From: Nemopilema nomurai
Taxonomy: Eukaryota; Cnidaria; Scyphozoa; Rhizostomeae; Rhizostomatidae
Length of the DNA stretch: 64,000 nt
Direction of reading: 5' to 3'
Assembly: GCA_003864495.1 (NCBI GenBank)
Contig: ML133454.1
Location: forward strand, 2,771,233 to 2,835,232
The position numbers and the translations under genes were made by a program. The notes below the pieces were generated by a model. It saw only the letters and a list, made by a program, of their open reading frames with translations, had not been told where the DNA came from and did no database searches. This document shows positions 36,661 through 57,900 of this stretch, in pieces. Positions within the stretch are counted from its first letter, which is position 1. The number at the start of each line of letters is the position of its first letter.

Positions 36661-37581
36661 TTAAGGTTACGGTAAACGTTTTGAACACGAAAATTGGTTT
36701 TTCTTTCCTAAAGGCCAGACTGTTCAAGGAATCTGGGTAAAATATATATCATTCGATGCACAAGATTATGGCGTATCTAGTCAGATCAAAATTATTGGCA
36801 AATAATGTTAAATGTTATTTTCCATGCGAATTTATTGCTCAAAAAGTGTACCATCTTCAAAAGCTATTTTATACCCTCACGTTTGAGATAAAAAATCTGA
36901 CTTGTACCAGCAGGAAGTGCAGATCCTAAGCTACCAAAGTGTGTCTCAGATTTTTTAAATTCCTCCTCTTCTTGAAACTATACCCTGTCAAAAATTGGCA
37001 AACAATTTTTCCACCCTCCCGCAGCTGTATTTGGGTATAAAAGACGGACCAAAGCAAATAAAAAAATTTTGAGACACCTTTTGGTTGCCTAACATCTGCC
37101 CTGGCCGTGTGCAAATTTTCGAGCTATTCGATTGGTTCCTTGGGTACAAAATAGTTTTTTGTACCTGTATGTAGAGGAATTTCGAGTCCGGAGAAAACGG
37201 GATTTTACTGATCGCACTTGCGATGATACACATCGGGATCATATTACGAACAATGTAATCCGGGTCAAGTAGTTTAGGCTTTAAGATCAATTAGCGTCTC
37301 GAAATAGGCAAAACAACCCGAGGATGTGCCATACTCTTACACAAACCACAGGAAGCAGAACAAGGATAATCGGCTTAACAGGTCGAGGGATTTGAAAACC
37401 GCTGCTAGAAACTTTGATAAGAAAATATGGAAACCTTCGTTTATACGGAATTTTCTCCATTTTCAAAACTTCTTCTAGCTTCAAACATGGCATCATTATG
37501 TACCTTATTAATTCGGCTATCAGAATGTGAAGTAATCGAAAAATTGATGTTTTCGTTCAGAAACGTTTACCGTAACCTTAA
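36661..37581. mobile_element. 913-bp inverted-repeat element flanked by TTAA
   Basis: TTAA, then GGTTACGGTAAACGTTT at the left end; the right end is AAACGTTTACCGTAACC followed by TTAA, an inverted repeat of 17 bp continuing imperfectly (GAACACGAAAA against GAACGAAAAC). The TTAA duplication is typical of piggyBac-type insertion. No transposase was recognised in the interior, so this is a non-autonomous copy. It lies just upstream of the Rab-like gene. Confidence 0.75.
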
Positions 37582-37647
37582 AAGAAGGTGGGTAAACCAC
37601 TGATGATTTGTTTATGAATCTGGAGAGAGTATCTCTTTAAAGTCCTC

Positions 37648-38440
37648 TTGAAATGGTTTTCTTTTCCAAATCTGGAAGAATATTTGATTATTTTAGAAAT
37701 TAGCATTGCAAGGACCGGTTACAGAGGCAAAGTCACTAATACTGTAGATATCATCCTTCGAGATGGACATGACAGCTCATGTCTAGAATATTCGTTTTCA
37801 CACATCCAGCATCCTTGTATCCTCAGTCCAAAAAATATTGATATTCGTACAGCAATTCGACTAGTCGAGACAGTGCAATCGCAACTCGTCAAGCTTCGAA
37901 GAGAATTTGATTATATTTTTAGAGAAATAAGAGGGAAACCGTTGTATCCATGATTGATACAGTATTATCGTCAATTTGAATGTGGATTACGTCACATAAA
38001 GCAATTCTGGCTGATTTCGCATTGCCTGACCCAGAAAGATTTGCTGAAATCGGAAAATATGTAACCAAACGACGTTGCAAAGAACTACAGTTTAGCTGAA
38101 CGGAGACTGAGAAGTGAATATGAATCTCTTATGGACAGCTATTAAAAGATAAAAGAAAGTCAAGCATCAGTAAACAAACAAAATTAAAATGTAGACGGAG
38201 CAGATTTCACTACCACTTGCAACTGATTTCAAAATACAATCTTTAAACAAAGTATCAAAATCTCTACATTCTGTGCAAAATACTTGTAGCTTTACCAATT
38301 AGTTTAACACAATATGAGCGCTCCTTCTCGAAACTGAAGATCATAGATAACAGGTTGCGATCAAAGATGATTCAACCTCGTCTGTATACGTTGATGCCAA
38401 CCTCGTCTGTGTGCGTTGATGCTGATAACTATTGAGTATA
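37648..38440 (+). pseudogene. Remnant of a hAT-family transposase
   Basis: Two transposase pieces in plus orientation: NIDIRTAIRLVETVQSQLVK near 37840-37900, and near 38310-38400 the C-terminal dimerisation signature YERSFSKLKIIDNRLRSKM with PRLYTLM. The stretch between is interrupted by stops and shifts, and the N-terminal part is missing. Similar to ZMYM-like domesticated and hAT transposases; clearly dead here. Confidence 0.65.
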
Positions 38441-38685
38441 AACTGTCAATTATAATACAGTTATTGACGAGTGACTTATAAATGAATAGTAATTATTACG
38501 CCCCTTAATTGTTATTCACTAACTTTTTCATCGTGATATCTGGATTTGAATGCTTTATTTCTTGCTTTTGAAGGATTGTATGTTGAATAAGTGATTGTAA
38601 CTCTGCATATCATGCTAGAACAGCAACGATTCGTGCTCTCGTGTAATCATCAACATGTAATTAAACAAGACCTTACACAATTGAT

Positions 38686-39475
38686 TACAGTACTTATTCA
38701 ATTATCCGGCCTTCTCGGGACACGAAATTTCAAGATGCGTACGGATAATTCGAAATTCCGGATAATCGAAAATATACGTGAAACGGCAGAAACCAGCATA
38801 AATAAACAAGATTGGCTTTGTGAAAGTTTTTTTCAAAAGCACTCATTGCAAACTACTTTAAGACACTAAATACTCTTTGAATATAAATGACTCTTTCGCT
38901 GAATGCAAGATGCCTCACGCTTCAAACATCTAGTTTGTTTTCAATGGATAGACACACTCTTTCATTTTTGCTCAGACCTTCTTGTCTTGATGAGAAAAGC
39001 TTTTAAACTGACAAGATAACATGGCGATAGAAAAAATAATGCCACTCACACATTTGCGATACTGTTTCGGAAAATCTCCGGATACATTTTCCCTAACTGT
39101 GTTCATTTTTCTTGCAAATATCTTTTCACTTAGAATTTTGACTACTTGTTTCTACCTACTATTAAATCATTTTATTGCCACAAAATAACAAACAAATTCA
39201 TACTGAAACAGGAGTTGCAGAGCCAGGGCCCCCACATTAAATTTCAAGGTGTAAATTTTAGTTTCTTTACAAATGATGCTAAAATGAGCAAAGGGGGCAG
39301 AGGGTGTTCCAATGTTGGCAATAACAAAATTAACTTTTTAAGAGAAAAGCAAGAAAACGTTCCCAGCATAAAATCTAAAATGTCGAAAATTCATCATAAA
39401 GGTTTTCCCCTTTTTTATGGACCGGATAATTGGAATCCGGATAAACGAGGGTCGGATAATTGAATAAGTACTGTA
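38686..39475. mobile_element. 786-bp pogo/Tigger-like non-autonomous element
   Basis: CAGTACTTATTCAATTATCCG at 38688 and its exact reverse complement ending at 39473 form a terminal repeat of more than 20 bp, flanked by TA on both sides. Subterminal CGGATAAT motifs recur in both orientations near each end, as binding sites for a transposase would. CAGT ends with TA duplication fit the pogo/Tigger branch of Tc1/mariner. No transposase frame remains. Confidence 0.8.
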
Positions 39476-39672
39476 ACCTTTACATACTTGGTATAGGCCT
39501 ATTGCTCCTATTTTACCCACAGACTGGCTAAAAAGCACACAAACGGAATTTCCATCTACCTTGAATCATATTGTTCAATTTCGTTAAATGAGTATCCCAC
39601 CCAGAAAAACAAACCACACCTCATCATTTTAGAGGCAAAATAAAGCTTTTAAATTACAGTATATACAAAAGG

Positions 39673-49455
<9,783 letters not shown>

Positions 49456-49649
49456 TCTCAAGCTCTTTTTTAACCACCATCACAAAAATGGGTTTCATAA
49501 TATCGATCAACCATTTTCGTTGTGTAACATGTTTACTGAGCCTCGTTTTGAAACAAGCAAACGAGGCACGGAAGGAAAAGCCAAGAAAACAATGTACGAA
49601 TAAGTGTAGAAAGTTAAAAATGGAAAATAAAAAAGAAGATAAGTCACTA

Positions 49650-50223
49650 CCCCCTGATTATGGCCTCAAACTGATATGTGCATTGGTTGCTAGTACCGTT
49701 GTTTATTTTAAGCACGTAGGCTCTAAAGATTATTAGAGCAACACATCAACCAGAAGCCAACGATGTACATTTTGGGGCCTTAACTCGGTATGTTAGTTTT
49801 TCTCGGGCACCCCTGGCAACCCAGCATCCAAGATTCCGGTTGCTAATGGAATAAAAAAATGAAAATATTCTCAACAAATCATAAGGCAATCAGTGAATGT
49901 AGTACAGGAAACCGTCAGGTCATGTACTTTGTAAGGTGGAGGCGTGTCTTTGAGGTTAGGTCTTCTAGTGAGAGCAGGAGCCGGTCTTGTATGTGTGCTA
50001 ACATATTTGACTGAAGTAAGGTTTGACAGAAACCAGGTGCCAATGTCGGGTAAGGATGGACCCCACGTTGATATCTTTGACGTCAAAAGGGATGATGAGC
50101 TATTTTCGGCGAATGGGGTTCCACATTGAAGATGGTTTGGGCCCCTTGCCTGCGTTAGTTAGCGATCAAGTTTACTTTGCATGGCGAGCTGCTGAAAACA
50201 AGCTTTCGATGCCCAAACAATAA
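49650..50223 (+). CDS. Possible small plus-strand gene next to SPG7 (doubtful)
   Basis: Several short plus-strand frames: one encodes MENKKEDKSLPPDYGLKLIC and a membrane-like segment ending near 49736; a second runs from the ATG at 49944 to 50129 (MSLRLGLLVRAGAGLVCVL); a third ends at 50223 in LSMPKQ. The last stop codon overlaps an AATAAA (50218-50223), as if a transcript ended there. They could be exons of one short gene sharing a divergent promoter with SPG7, or frames broken by a shift near 50110. No family was recognised and no intron of sensible size links the last two frames. Confidence 0.2.
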
Positions 50224-50791
50224 AGATTTTTCATTAGACAAATTCATTTAACTTGAGAGATTCAAGAAGGGTTTCGGAGATAACTTAAAAAATATTATCA
50301 GTAAAATAATCTTTGGAGATTAAAGATAAGATACCAGAGAAAATTCACCCAAAAGCAGGGAAACGTATTAATTGTCACAAATATCACTTCGAAAGGTCCA
50401 ATATCTAAAGCTTGCATAAAAAATTACATTATAATTATAAATATTAATCACATTGCCAAAATTCAGTTTCCTCTCACTTCCAAATTAACAACGCGACGAT
50501 ATCATTAAACACCTTTTGTCGCGTATCTTATTGCGGATATGCTTCAAACTATAACCGTGGAAGTGGAGGTTGTGTTATCCTTTATTTTATTATTTCGACA
50601 AATTGCATTTGACATTAAAACGATGCTTATAACTTAGAGGACTATGAAGGGTGCAGCTTCGATTAGTGAGGGTGACTCGTATATTTGGGGGTAGGGGCAA
50701 GAAAATAAAAGCTGTCCCTGAGCACATGGTCCTTTGTACATGTTTGACGTAACAACGTGACTGAATTTCTATCATGTCTGACTTTTTTTAG

Positions 50792-50927
50792 CGTAGTTGT
50801 TGACTGTCATGTGTTCAGCGTGGTTGTTGACTGTCATGTGTTCAGCGTGGTTGTTGACTGTCATGTGTTCAGCGTGGTTGTTGACTGTCATGTGTTCAGC
50901 GTGGTTGTTGACTGTCATGTCTTCAGC
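50792..50927. repeat. 27-bp minisatellite, five copies
   Basis: Five head-to-tail copies of GTGGTTGTTGACTGTCATGT plus GTTCAGC. The period is a multiple of three, so frames are open on both strands (plus VVVDCHVFS, minus EHMTVNNHA); these frames are a by-product of the repeat, not evidence of a gene. Confidence 0.92.
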
Positions 50928-52966
50928 TCCTCCTTTGCTGCTTTTGTATATTACGAACAGAGCCTTTTCCATTTTTCCACCTCACAGTTGAATGCCATGA
51001 AACTTTGACTGATGCTCTTCATCCCTCTTTGGATATCATTTGAAATTGCTAAGACTCGTGCGCAACTTAATTCGCAATCTTTGAAATTGTCGTCAATATT
51101 TTATCTAAAGGCGACAAAGAATGCACAAGACATACACACGAAGGTAAACTTTCAAGAGATGAGCCCTGTCAGTCCAAAAAGGGTGAATTAAGAACTCTTG
51201 CCAAAGCACGAAAGCGCGGTACCACACTTGCAAAACCATTAACCACATTTGCCAAAAGTAGTTGCAACACACAGCTGATCCAAAAGTGGCTTAATTCACC
51301 TTAAGGCTCAATCAATTTTGGAATGCACACTTAACAACCTAAATTAACTACGTGCAAACGGACAAAATTGCATGACGTCAGTGAATGAGAACACCTATCG
51401 ATCGACCAAGATCTCGGAACGAATTTCGGGCACTAAATATGTTGCTATTGAATATATTAGGACTGGATTTTTAGATCTCTGCCGATCGAATGCTCTTGTT
51501 TTTGATGCTCAAATAATCGTCACGAGAATCATAAGGATCATCACCACCGAAGCCTCCAACTTTCCCACCCACCTCTTCCCAACGTATTAATCTCTCAAAA
51601 TTTCTTCTGGTCGAGTTCACCGCAAATCAACACCTACGGCTGTGGGTTTATTTCAGGAGCTCAATTTCTCTTTCTCGGCCTATCTTTTAATTTCAAGACC
51701 TCAAGGGTTTGCAGTCCCTGCATCACGCAGTTGACGTAAAATGAATCACCTTTCCTTACCCATACAAAACAAGAGAGGTAATTTCCCCGTCGCCCTATTT
51801 GAGCGACCGTAATTTCCATACAGCAAAACGGTTCCAGATTCAGTTTGTCCTTCTTTTCAGGTGATGAACTAGGTCTGGGACTTTAGTGGTCGAGACCTTT
51901 TAGTCCAACTTCTATTGAGGTCATCATTGACAAGTCTTTTCGTCACCTCTTCGCAGTTTGATTGTCTCTAGATAAGGTCAACATTTTAAATGGGGCCAAA
52001 ATTCTTTCTAAGTCACCTCAATCAATATTAATAAAGGTTTGATACACTGTAAACGTAGAGTTATGAATCCACGAGAGCTTTTCATCCCCAGACAATTAAT
52101 CTGGTTTTCACTTAATGACTCCACAGGTAAATTTTCAATCCGCTCAATTTTTAAACTAAAACATGACATCATAAAAGTGCATGCTTTGCTAGATGTTCTG
52201 CCACATTTTGGCACTGAATAACTTCTAGTAATTAAGCTGGTAAAACGTTCAAGGATAGAAGCTAAGAGCAAGTGGATTCCTTCAGTGCTTTCTCTAGTGG
52301 TCCACCTGCTTTGAAATCGGGCATCACTCCATTACCTGCCTACATTTAAAGTAAGATGCTACTTATCAAGAACGTAGACAGAACTAGAGCGCAGGATGAT
52401 GTTTCTATTAGAGATGTTTTGAAATGTCTTCGCTGAAGGTCATCGCTGAAAGTCAACTGATTGTCCAGCAGCACCAAGTGGTTGCCAAATTCAAAAACCT
52501 GAGCTTTGATGTTCCAAAGTCACAAGACTTTTGAAAGAGAAAAACCAATCGAGTTTTCACACCTTGGCAATGAATTGCTTTTTATAAGAACCAAACTTCC
52601 AAATTTAGTAGACAGAAGATTTAGTTTCAAAATGCACATTCTGCCACGTTTAAGTATAAATTCCACCGGGAACAGGCAAGAATTTTTTAACTGCTTGCTA
52701 CAGAAACACAGCTTTCTACATAACGTCAAAGATCAGGCTATATATTTGTGGTTAAAGGAAAGAATGTACTTGTGAAAATGACATGTCGAAAAGATGAAGG
52801 TTTTTTCCTTTATTTAACGATTCATCACAAATTTCCAAGTCATAATTTATGACGTATTTCTATGATGTAATTGATGAAAAATTTAGCGACTTATTTGAGA
52901 TCACGACTGACTGTGTTTGCATAGCTGATAGACTGTCATGATATAACTTACAATCATGATTGTTAC

Positions 52967-53190
52967 GCTGTCAAGACTGATTTAATGTCGAGACTGATAT
53001 ACCATTATGTTTGATACCCTATCGTGGCTGAATTGCAATCAAGACTGATTTAATGTCGTGACTGATATACCATTACGTTTGATACCCTATCGTGACTGAA
53101 TTGCAATCAAGACTGATTTAAAATCGTGACTGATATACCATTATGTTTGATACCCTATCGTGACTGAATTGCAATCAAGACCGATTGCTG
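52967..53190. repeat. 68-bp minisatellite, about three copies
   Basis: Units containing TTTGATACCCTATCGTG and AATTGCAATCAAGACTGATT recur at 53013, 53081 and 53149 with a strict 68-bp spacing. Smaller units of the type (T)CGTGACTGAT recur inside each copy and in the flanking 100 bp, which suggests an older, shorter period. Confidence 0.85.
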
Positions 53191-54978
53191 ATTGTGCTAG
53201 CGTGGTTGATAATGCTTATCTGACCAAATTGTTCGATTTTGGTTCCTAAAAATTAACTTCTTCTGTGTGCTTGATTGCATTAGGAATCACCTTTCACGCT
53301 CTTTTTGATCGCATAAACAGTTGCAACTGGAAAATGGGGTGCTTACATGTACCTCTACTCACTATGAAATTGTCTGTACGATTACAAATAAGCTGATGGT
53401 CATTTAACCAAGCGACCAAATACCATAATTATTTTGCTGCCAAATATACTCTCGAATGTAACAAACCTCAACTTCGCTGCAACATGTGTACCATCAAGAA
53501 TGGATCACTTCAAAATACAAATTGACAAGAGCATTTCACATCATTAGTGGGTTAAAAGTTACAGTCTTTACAACACTGAAACTAGGGGAAAACTCAAGAA
53601 AATCTAAACTTTATTGATTTGCTCCATTTTCTTCTCAATGCTTGTCGACAAATAAATTGACATGTTCCAGGCTGAAATTATATTTACAGAATCAAAAAGA
53701 ATCTAAAATTTACATAATAGAAAAAATAAGCCCAGAATAAAAAAGGTCGTACAATTATAACATTTTGGTTTAAATTATTTGCTTAACAACTAACAAATCA
53801 CTAAATCTAGATCAAATTTGATGAATCGCCCGCTTTCTATTGACAAAAAGGAAACTTCTCAAGTATTTACTATAATTTTCTATTATCTAATGCACATTAA
53901 GAATCTATGTGTAGTTAAAATTTAAGTTAAAACCAGCTCTAAATTCACCTAAAATGACATTTGTTTATACTGGCAACTTTCTTTAAATAATACCTGGGTT
54001 GAAGAGCTGTTAAGCTGTATAAAATATTAATTTATGTTTACACAGGTTGTGGAGTTTTGCGACTACATTGAAAAGGAACGAAAAGAATCGGACCCCATTT
54101 ACACTCGGCTGAAAAGAACGAATCCCATTTGCGGCATTTGTATTAGCACACCATTTTAAGGAGGCCTCTTTCTGACGTAAAGGCAAGCCCCGATTTTAGC
54201 CTCCCAACCGTTTACACTAGACAAAAGAAGCCCATTTGTAAACTGTGGCAAGTAATTACCGTTTTGAAAGTAAGCTGTTGTTTATTAAGTACCGTTTGCT
54301 ACTGTTCTATCTCGTGTGTAAATAAGGTCACAGAAACAGATATCTAAAACAGAAACACACAACTAACATTGATATTCACATTGAGAGGTAAGCGATTAAG
54401 GCATTCATCAGACAAATCCGCAACCGAGCCTCAAGCCCCAGTGGCGACTCCACACTAAGGAGTACGAACGGCGTTTTCGCAGTAAGCAATGCTACGCCTG
54501 TTGCATATCACAAATGTCACTGAATCATGTTGCGGCACCGCGCTCTACGGACAATTTTTACAAAATAAACATGTAAATTACAGAGAACCGCAATGGAGTT
54601 GGCCCATTCTTAACAGTGCAGCAATCACTAAGTCGTCGCCCTGTCCTAACCATTGTCCTCAAGACCGCGAGAGTAAAAGTGATGAGTCCGACAACATTGT
54701 GTGGGTTACTATGCCTCCCACGACCGAACATAAACATTCCGGCTGGCCGGTTCACTCGGCCGGAAAAAACTGTCCATAACAACGCGCATACGCAGAGATT
54801 TGCAGCATACACAGAGATTTGCAGCAGAAACAGAAAGGCTATTCTAACGAAGTTACGTTCTAAGAAGAAGGACTAAGATGAGGGACGCAAAAAAGGAAGA
54901 TTTATCATCAAAGAAACGTTAGGGATTACAGGCAGGCGCACACTATTTACACTTCGAGCATATACCTAGACAACTCTG

Positions 54979-57900
54979 TTAGCACACGGCCTGGCACCGT
55001 TTGATATTGTGGACGCGATCCACTCGGTCTTGGATATTCTGGTCCGGTTTGATCAGAAACCGCAATCTCTCCATCTTGGAGCCGGATGTCGTCATAAGGC
55101 TATAGATTGCCACCCCAGGGACCCACAGAACAGAGGACGCAGCTAGGCACCAGCCCACTCCTTCAGCCCAGTCCGGATACCTGTCGAAACAATCATAATC
55201 ATCATAATCGCTTTGAAAACAATTATCTACAAAGAAACATACTGTTGAAGATCTTAATTAGTCCCCTTTGATAACGTCCTCGCTTGGCTATCGTCCGAAT
55301 ATGTTGACTTGATCATATCTTCTTCCAAGTTACTTGCAAAAGCCCAGATACTCGACTGCTATCTACTGGATGTGTCTTGCCCAATGAAGAACCTGCTCTA
55401 TTATCCACTGCTCTTACGCCAACTCTATCAAGGCTAGAGTAGTTAAAACACAGTACAACAAATAGGTAACAGAAATCCGTGTACTTGTAACTTCCGTATG
55501 ACACTCCCTTCCAGGTGACAAGGCTGAATATAAGTAGGCCTCCGATGACCAGAGGAGAGGCGTACTTCCAGCAAATCTTCCACCAAATGCTTGGTCTTTT
55601 ACCCAGCATGAATTCCATGTCATCTAGAAACCTGTCGGCCCCATACCCATACGAGAGCGTCAGAACCTCACACAGGGCGATGAAGAGAAGGGACACGCCC
55701 CCCGCTTGCCAGTTGAACAGGTTCAGCACATACATTCCTCCCTGTGGACGAAACGTTCAATAGGAGTCACAAACAACTTCATCTTATTCTCTATAAAATA
55801 TGTTCAACCACTGATTTGTTTATCGAGCTGTTTGTTATTCCCAGTGTTAGCGTAGCTTCTGGTCATCGCCTGGAGGGAGGACATCTTGAGGACCACCTGT
55901 GGATTGTTTTGCGAATCACCACGATGGTCCAACCACCATCGTAAAAACAACAGTGCCAGGTGAAGGCTTCTTCAGCCGAGCCACAATTTGGATGGATTCC
56001 GTTTGATATTCGTCAAGGCGCACGTAACACGCAAACATCGGTTGTTTCGGGGTGAAAAACGTGAGTTTCAAATGCTAATGAATAAAGGCAAGGAAAAATT
56101 TTAAAATTTCTCACACACATTAAAATTGGCGACATATGTAGACACTGAATCAATTATCTTAGTTAGCTGCAGTGATGGCTATCGGTAAACAGCTCAAATT
56201 GTGGGGAAAAAATTCCTGCGAATGTTTTAAACAACACAGACCGAAGAGAACAAATAGCAAGTAGCCGAGTTTTAGCCAAACCTGTGTAACGAGTGGAAGC
56301 CCAAGCAGGAAGCAGATGAAGCAGAGAAGGCCAGTGAAGGACGATTTGTATTTGCGAAGGTAGCTTGGGTATTCGTCGGAGAGGCCGGTTATAACGGCTT
56401 CAAACATGGCAAATTGAGTGTCCAAGCCGATTGTGAGGATCATGAAGAAGAACAGGAAGGCCCACAGCGGGGATATTGGCATCTGGGCGATTCCTTCCGG
56501 GTAGACTACGAACACAAGTCCTGGGCCTGAAAGAGATCATTGCCAAATGATGTCACGTGCTTTCATTGCGAGGAGAACGAAATGTTTGGTACTACTAGGC
56601 AACAAATAATGTATTGCTTAGCAAGTGTGGGGAACAGATGCAAACTAGAGAAGGACGAGAGAACTATGTCTTCAGCATTCAGGTTGCGAATTTATCAGTT
56701 AATCAAGAACACCAGGGTACCTGAAGTTACAACGTCTTCGACTTCCTTGCCAAGTTTGAAGGCCATGTGTCCAAGAACACAGAAAATAGTGAATCCAGCA
56801 AAAACACTTGTGCAACAGTTAATGAGAGAAATGGAAACCGCGTCTCTAAAATAAAATGAGTTAGCGATAGAGGGTAGGTCCAGCCAAAGACATCATCGAC
56901 ATCAAAATTCTAAATGATTTTCCTTCCTTCTCGTTTTCTCCGTGTTTATGTACCTACCGTGTTTATGTAAAAACCTGTTTTCATTCGATGCAAAACCGGA
57001 TTTTATGCCTTGACGGTTATATCAAAACAAGATTCTTCACTTCTTTATGTTACATAACGAACAGCTTTTAGGTGTCAAGTTAAGAAAAAAACCTGTTTTC
57101 ATTCGATGCAAAAACAGGATTTTATGCCTTGACGGTTATATCAAAACAAGATTCTACGCTGTGACAAAAACAGGAGTTTTGTCTGTTGGGAAAAATGGGA
57201 ATTTGCTGTCTATGGCGGTTATTGCTTGTCCAAAATATCAACTTGAATCCAACAACGACCAACTTTTTTTGCGACAGGCAATGCAACTCAGTATTAGTTG
57301 ATTAACACAATAGTCGTTTCACGGTCTTATCTTCTGTAATTTCATACTGCAATTAACTTTGATAAGCTTCTAGACATTATCATTAACAATTGTCATCTGA
57401 AATTATCAACCATGCGTTTGGAGTTGGCCCGAGCTTCCATTTAGTGAATTGGTGATAACTTGAGCAGATAGACTAAGTTGTCGACCTGTCCGCCCTTTGC
57501 TTGGCAGAGACAGACCTGTCTATGAAAGATAAATCGATGCTTCTAAGGTGAATAGGAGGCTGAGGGCTGCTCACCAGCACCGTGGCAGCTTGTATAGAGC
57601 TAGATAATGTAGCCACCGTACGTCGAGTGTTTTTAAATAGATCTGATACATTCATGTTGTAAAACAATGCAAATTTGCGATCATATGTTCTGATACATTC
57701 AGAGTCGTATCTTCAACAGATGAGCTGATTCAAAGCTTTTTACAAACATTCCAGGATTCTTAACAATAACAAAATTTCATTGACGCTTTGGCATTAAACG
57801 GGTCACTTCTCCATGGTGTTCAAAATCCGAACTTTTTGAAGGCTGAATTGTAGCTGAAGAGCCGAGAGAGAATTGCAAGGCGATTCACAGTCAACATAAC

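Larger units (their letters stand above)
49456..54978. other. Long gene-poor stretch between SPG7 and the SLC6 gene
   Basis: Contains the SPG7 promoter at the left, two minisatellites (50792-50927, 52967-53190) and doubtful small plus-strand frames (49650-50223). Between about 50950 and 52900 and between 53200 and 54950 I see no recognisable gene, RNA or element; open frames there are short and lack protein similarity that I can recognise. Confidence 0.5.

Noticed and set aside
36354..36740. 128-codon plus-strand frame
   Set aside because: It overlaps the first exon of the Rab-like GTPase in antisense and runs into the TTAA-flanked element; no similarity.
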